Assembly (NCBI RefSeq): GCF_000342165.1
Contig: NZ_AMRV01000001.1
Span: 434,001 to 498,000, forward strand
DNA length: 64,000 nucleotides
Direction: 5' to 3'
Source of the DNA: Pacificimonas flava
GTDB lineage: Bacteria > Pseudomonadota > Alphaproteobacteria > Sphingomonadales > Sphingomonadaceae
Below are positions 60,528 to 64,000 of this stretch, one piece after another (within the stretch, counting starts at the first letter, position 1; each line of letters opens with the position of its first letter). Both the position numbers and the translations under genes were made by a program. The notes beneath the pieces are model-generated. The model did no database searches. It saw nothing but the letters and a program-made list of their open reading frames with translations, and was not told the DNA's origin.

Positions 60528-60625
60528 GGCCGCCCGGCGGCTTCGCACTCCCTCCCGGCCCGCATATCGGGCATTGCACCCGCTGTGTGCCGCCGCTATA
60601 TCGCGCGCTCTTCGCCGAACGGCGG

Positions 60626-60701
60626 GGGGCCGTAGCTCAGTTGGTAGAGCGCTGCAATCGCACTGCAGAGGTCAGGGGTTCGACTCCCCTCGGCTCCACC
60701 A
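60626..60701 (+). tRNA. tRNA-Ala, anticodon CGC
   Basis: A complete 76-base cloverleaf is present, with CCA encoded. The acceptor stem is GGGGCCG with CGGCTCC and the D arm contains GCTCAGTTGGTAGAGC. The anticodon stem is CTGCA with TGCAG around the loop ATCGCAC (anticodon CGC, reading GCG). The T arm contains GGGGTTCGACTCCCC. Confidence 0.95.
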
Positions 60702-60884
60702 TTCGCCGGCGCCGCGGATGGAATTCGCGCTGCAGCCGCTTTCAGACCCTCCTTTTCCAGCTCTGTGTTTACCAGGCTTGGCCGCCTCACACCGTTTATC
60801 ACGGCTTGGCCGCGTCACAGCGGGAACCCGTTCCGCGCTGCGTCGGTTGACGCCGGGCAAGCGGGGACAGCTTGGAGAGGTTTC

Positions 60885-61424
60885 ATGAAGAGTTTGATTT
60901 TTGCCGCCGCCCTGATGGGTGCCGCTCCCGTTCTGGCGCAAACGCAGATGCCTGCGCCGCCGACCACCCAGCCGCCCACCACCCAGCCGCCGACGACCAT
61001 GCCGGAACCGGGCGCGCCGACGAATCCGACGACCACCTCGCCGATGACGCCGCCGCCGTCGACGACAACGACGCCCGCCGATCCTGCCAGCCCTGCGGAT
61101 CGCACGATGCCAGGCGAAACCATGCCCGACCGCACGATGCCCGACCGCACGATGCCGGACATGGCCCCGGGCGAGCGGATGACGCCCAACATGCCCAGCA
61201 CGCGCACGGCTCCCGATGGTCAGCGCGACACCAGCCCGGACATGCCCGGCGACACGCCGGACGGCATGGGGCCGGACACGGATACGCCGGACATGACCAC
61301 GCCCCGCACCATGGCGCGCACCTCGGCACCGTCACAGCGGAGCATGCCATCCGGCCCCGCCACGAAGGATTATCCGGAATGCAGCGCCACCGTGACGGAC
61401 AATTGCATTAATCCTGGCGAATAA
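60885..61424 (+). CDS. Secreted Pro/Thr/Met-rich repeat protein of unknown function
   Basis: This 179-residue protein has a signal peptide ending near APVLAQ (residue 19). It then has low-complexity repeats: PPTTQ units (three near the start of the mature chain) and MPDRT units, two of them encoded by exact 15-base copies at 61122-61151. The end has two cysteines (YPECSATVTDNCINPGE), possibly one disulfide. GGAGAGG precedes the ATG by four bases. It looks like a disordered cell-surface or periplasmic protein. Confidence 0.6.
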   Translation: MKSLIFAAALMGAAPVLAQTQMPAPPTTQPPTTQPPTTMPEPGAPTNPTTTSPMTPPPSTTTTPADPASPADRTMPGETMPDRTMPDRTMPDMAPGERMTPNMPSTRTAPDGQRDTSPDMPGDTPDGMGPDTDTPDMTTPRTMARTSAPSQRSMPSGPATKDYPECSATVTDNCINPGE

Positions 61425-61431
61425 CCCGTGA

Positions 61432-61460
61432 GAGGGAGGGGGCCGGCGCCCCCTTCCCTT
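61432..61460. terminator. Candidate hairpin after the Pro/Thr-rich gene
   Basis: A GC-rich hairpin (AGGGAGGGGGC with GCCCCCTTCCCT, one imperfect position) lies just past the stop codon. It lacks a strong T tract on the plus strand. Confidence 0.45.
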
Positions 61461-61522
61461 CTCGATAGGTTGTCACGCGGCGCGGCTCTGCCATTCATGC
61501 CCGGCAAAAGGAGCCCAGCGGC

Positions 61523-62452
61523 ATGAGTGACGATTTCCCCACGCCGATCACGGAAGAGAATGGCTGGCTGTCCGGTCCTCTGCGCACGCCGGCGCAGATG
61601 CTTCAGGATCAAAGCTATGATGGCCATAAATCCCTGCATGACGACGCCACGGCCGGTGATCTCGGCTTCCGGGCCGGCCCCATAGAGGGACCCACCCATT
61701 TCAGCCAGTTCGAACCTCTTTGCGTTCGCGCATTCGGCGAGGAATGGTGGCACTCCGGCTGCATTTCCGCGCATTTCCGCAACATGGTCGTGGAGGGAGA
61801 GCGCTGCCGCGCCTTTCTGAAACACCGGGCCGAGAATGCCGATCTGGCCGATATCCGTATGGAGAAGGAAGACGGGACGGAGGTTCTGCAAGGCACCGCC
61901 TCCGTTCGCGGCGCCGAAGGAACCGCGCTGCGAGAACGTCTGTCCTCGCTTCGTCCGCTGGAATACAAGATCATTCTGCGCGACGTGGAAATTGGCATGA
62001 CGCAGGCGCGCGAGCCCGCGTCAATGGCCATGGACCAGCATATGGGCAGCCTCTACCCGTTCACATTGCGGGAGAAGCTCGATGCGATCACGGAGCGGTC
62101 GCCGCGCTTCGTTGCGGAACGGCCCGTTATTCCGATGGAAATGATCAGCGTTCTCGCCCATCATCTTCCCAAGGGGTTTCCCGTGCGCGGGCCTGCCATC
62201 GGCCTCTTCGCCGACCTGGAAATCCGCCTTGTCGAGGGTCCTCTCCTCGCCGGCGAACCGTTCGAAGTCGAAAAGACGGTCGTCGCCCTGTCGGGAAGCC
62301 GGCGCACCGAGAGCGCGTGGATCGAAAGTCGCATCTACCGCCCCGGCGCCGACACCCCCGCCGCCATCGTCCTCCTCAACTCCGCGACCCTGAAGGACAG
62401 CTTTGCCGGCTACCGAGAGGAGGAGGCGCAGCTCGCCGGGAAGGGCGGGTAG
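61523..62452 (+). CDS. Putative double hot-dog (MaoC-like) protein
   Basis: This 309-residue protein has two apparently similar halves. Segments such as [21 protein letters not shown] and [20 protein letters not shown] in the first half resemble hot-dog dehydratase or thioesterase folds. The second half has [20 protein letters not shown] and SAWIESRIY. Catalytic residues are not clear, so it may be a non-enzymatic relative or a FAS1-dehydratase-like protein. No operon partner is obvious. Confidence 0.45.
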   Translation: MSDDFPTPITEENGWLSGPLRTPAQMLQDQSYDGHKSLHDDATAGDLGFRAGPIEGPTHFSQFEPLCVRAFGEEWWHSGCISAHFRNMVVEGERCRAFLKHRAENADLADIRMEKEDGTEVLQGTASVRGAEGTALRERLSSLRPLEYKIILRDVEIGMTQAREPASMAMDQHMGSLYPFTLREKLDAITERSPRFVAERPVIPMEMISVLAHHLPKGFPVRGPAIGLFADLEIRLVEGPLLAGEPFEVEKTVVALSGSRRTESAWIESRIYRPGADTPAAIVLLNSATLKDSFAGYREEEAQLAGKGG

Positions 62453-62529
62453 CCGTCCCGTGCCCCGAACGGCATCCTCTCTGCCTGCCTAGCTTTTCAT
62501 CTGCGCCCGCATCGCCCATCTTGTGCCGC

Positions 62530-63309
62530 GTGACCGAAGCCGCCGAGAACCCAGCCCGCCCCGCCGCGACCCTCATTCTCTTGCGGGAATCCGGCAACGG
62601 CCCGCCTGAACTTTTCATGCAGAAGCGCGCGAATACCATGGGATTCGCGGCCGGCATGATGGTCTTCCCTGGCGGCAAGGTCGACGATGCCGACGTGGCC
62701 CTTGCCAGGGCGAGTGGGCTCCTGGACCGCTACGATGCGGCCGAGGGGGCCGCCCGGATCGCGGCTCTTCGCGAAAGTTTCGAGGAGGCGGGCGTTCTCC
62801 TGACTGACGGTCCGGCGCGCAACCCGGCACAGCTGGAGGATGCAGCCCGCGCGGTCGCGGCCCGGCGCATCGATTTCGGAGCGTTTCTGAAGACGATCGG
62901 TCACCGCATCGATGCCGACGCGCTCGTTCCCTGGTCGCGCTGGTGCCCGCCGCCCAGCCTGGAGACGAAGCGGTACGATACGCGCTTCTATCTCGCCCGC
63001 GCGCCTCGGGGCCTTGCAGCCGGTCATGACGGGAACGAGGCTGTGACCTCTCTCTGGACGACGGCCCGCGCTGCCCTTGCCAGCGCCGATGCCGGCGATA
63101 CGAAGGTGATCTTCCCGACGCGCCGTAATCTTGAACGGCTCGCGGCCTATGACACCATCGATGGCCTCATCGACCATGCACGCTCGACTCCGGTTCGGCT
63201 GATCGCCCCAGAAGTTCGCGATGTCGACGGGCAGCCGCATCTCTGCATTCCCGACGATCTCGGCTATCCGATAACCCGTGAACCGATCGCCAGTGCCATG
63301 CGCGGCTGA
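62530..63309 (+). CDS. Nudix hydrolase with large insertion before the Nudix helix
   Basis: This 259-residue protein starts at a GTG and enters the Nudix fold at [24 protein letters not shown] is followed by the metal-binding helix [14 protein letters not shown], so the Nudix box GG-to-RExxEE spacing is expanded by an inserted segment. This resembles the RNU2/NUDT19-like acyl-CoA diphosphatases, which share such an insertion, but I cannot confirm a substrate. It is followed by a convergent gene. Confidence 0.78.
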   Translation: MTEAAENPARPAATLILLRESGNGPPELFMQKRANTMGFAAGMMVFPGGKVDDADVALARASGLLDRYDAAEGAARIAALRESFEEAGVLLTDGPARNPAQLEDAARAVAARRIDFGAFLKTIGHRIDADALVPWSRWCPPPSLETKRYDTRFYLARAPRGLAAGHDGNEAVTSLWTTARAALASADAGDTKVIFPTRRNLERLAAYDTIDGLIDHARSTPVRLIAPEVRDVDGQPHLCIPDDLGYPITREPIASAMRG

Positions 63310-63339
63310 CGGACCCTCGTCGTCCTATCCCCTTTTCCC

Positions 63340-64000
63340 TCAGCCAAGCAGGCCTTTCGCCGCCGTGCCGCCGCTATAGGCGAGCAGAAGGTCCGTACCC
63401 TCCGGCGTCTCCAGGATCGTCGGTCCGTCCACGAACAGGACCTCTCCCGCCTCCGCCGCGACCTCGTCGTTCCTGGCCGCGCCGGCCAGCATCGTAATCC
63501 AGACGGGCTGGCCGTCTTCCGGAATGATCCGCTGCGACCGCGCCGGTACGATCCGTTCGGCCACGAACTTGCCGCCCTCGCACAGGATGCGGCGTCCCGG
63601 CGCTGCCTCGCGCGACCGGTCCACGATCTCGTAAGGCTCTGCCGTGGCGGCCGCCACTCCCTCGTCCAGATGCAGTTCGCGCGGACGTCCGTAATCGTAC
63701 AGGCGATAGGTCAGGTCGACATTCTGCTGGACCTCCACCAGTGTCACGCCCGGTCCGATGGCGTGTACGGTGCCGGCCGGTGAATAGATGAACTGTCCCG
63801 GCGTCACCCGTTTCCAGTCGATCAGTTCCTCGATGGACCCGTCGAGTGCGGCGGCGCGCAGGTCCTCGGCGCTCAGCGGCCGAACCGTTCCCAGGCCGAC
63901 CGTCGCTCCTTCCTCCACCGCCAGGATCAGCCAGGCTTCCTCCTTGCCGCGCTTGTAGCCGGCGGCCCGAGCGTCCGCGTCGGTGGGATGCACCTGAACG
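63340..64000 (-). CDS. manA: Mannose-6-phosphate isomerase, class I (partial)
   Basis: The C-terminal 220 residues of a type I phosphomannose isomerase are present. The frame is open to the window edge and begins in the family motif VQVHPTD (the beginning of the protein is missing). Later motifs are AGYKRGKEEAWLIL, RVTPGQFIYSPAGTVHAIGPG (with metal-binding His) and VQQNVDLTYRLYDYGRPREL. It interconverts mannose-6-phosphate and fructose-6-phosphate, feeding nucleotide-sugar synthesis. The Lys/Glu of KEE are intact. Confidence 0.9.
   Translation of the reverse strand, partial: VQVHPTDADARAAGYKRGKEEAWLILAVEEGATVGLGTVRPLSAEDLRAAALDGSIEELIDWKRVTPGQFIYSPAGTVHAIGPGVTLVEVQQNVDLTYRLYDYGRPRELHLDEGVAAATAEPYEIVDRSREAAPGRRILCEGGKFVAERIVPARSQRIIPEDGQPVWITMLAGAARNDEVAAEAGEVLFVDGPTILETPEGTDLLLAYSGGTAAKGLLG

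Noticed and set aside
60596-60802. 68-codon minus-strand frame containing GSRTPDLCSAIAALYQLSYG
   Set aside because: This is the well-known false protein read antisense through a tRNA gene; here it lies across tRNA-Ala.

Overview
The window is a high-GC alphaproteobacterial chromosome segment, most likely from a sphingomonad (order Sphingomonadales). The evidence is the alphaproteobacterial ntrY-ntrX-hfq-hflX order, the lepB-rnc-era-recO-parC block, an F0 operon with separate b and b' subunits, a DUF6356-type protein, a PEP-CTERM protein and a LuxR-type regulator of sphingomonad appearance. I cannot name the genus. Translational coupling is pervasive (ATGA, GTGA, TTGA and TGATG overlaps), and several genes appear to start at TTG or GTG.

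Layout. 1-6.3 kb: the end of actA, then actB-C-D-E-F of an alternative complex III (quinol:cytochrome c oxidoreductase), meeting a convergent lipoprotein cytochrome c. 6.3-9.9 kb: a small secreted protein, a DUF202 membrane protein, one IS5/IS427-type insertion sequence and a frameshifted LuxR-type regulator just beside it. 10.1-15.3 kb: the most unusual locus, a secretion cassette resembling the Pseudomonas Fap functional-amyloid operon. It encodes a huge Asp-Asn-Ser repeat protein, a small partner sharing its C-terminal motif, a C39 peptidase lipoprotein, a secreted protein with a double-glycine motif, an outer-membrane barrel with an N-terminal coiled coil, and a small secreted orphan. 15.4-19.7 kb: a PEP-CTERM protein, an FAD/NAD(P) oxidoreductase, a DUF6356 protein, an alpha/beta hydrolase and mazG.

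19.7-28.7 kb (minus strand): hflX, hfq, ntrX, ntrY, typA and pgi. 28.7-36 kb (plus): lepB, rnc, era, recO, parC and a GGDEF/EAL protein. 36-38.4 kb (minus): a DUF1285 protein, a CoA-type Nudix hydrolase and a CCA-adding enzyme. 38.4-44.9 kb (plus): a MoxR/DUF58/DUF4159/membrane-protein aerotolerance-like operon, then a glutathione S-transferase. 45.7-48.2 kb (minus): the F0 ATP synthase operon. 48.4-51.9 kb (minus): a 2-oxoglutarate oxygenase, a DUF1989 protein and a YqcI/YcgG (GntA-like) protein, preceded by a secreted truncated hemoglobin and a DUF3034 barrel. A cupredoxin-like protein diverges from these. 52.7-57.6 kb (minus): smc, a DsbA-like lipoprotein and a DUF721/DciA protein. 57.6-63.3 kb (plus): mutY, tspO, ubiK, a YbjN protein, tRNA-Ala(CGC), a Pro/Thr-rich secreted protein, a hot-dog-like protein and a Nudix hydrolase. 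The window ends inside a type I mannose-6-phosphate isomerase gene.

Most of the window is conserved core genome. The accessory interest lies in the 7.9-15.3 kb Fap-like locus with its IS-adjacent broken regulator, and in the possible N-oxygenase cluster at 48.4-50.4 kb. All assignments come from reading the sequence; no database search was run.
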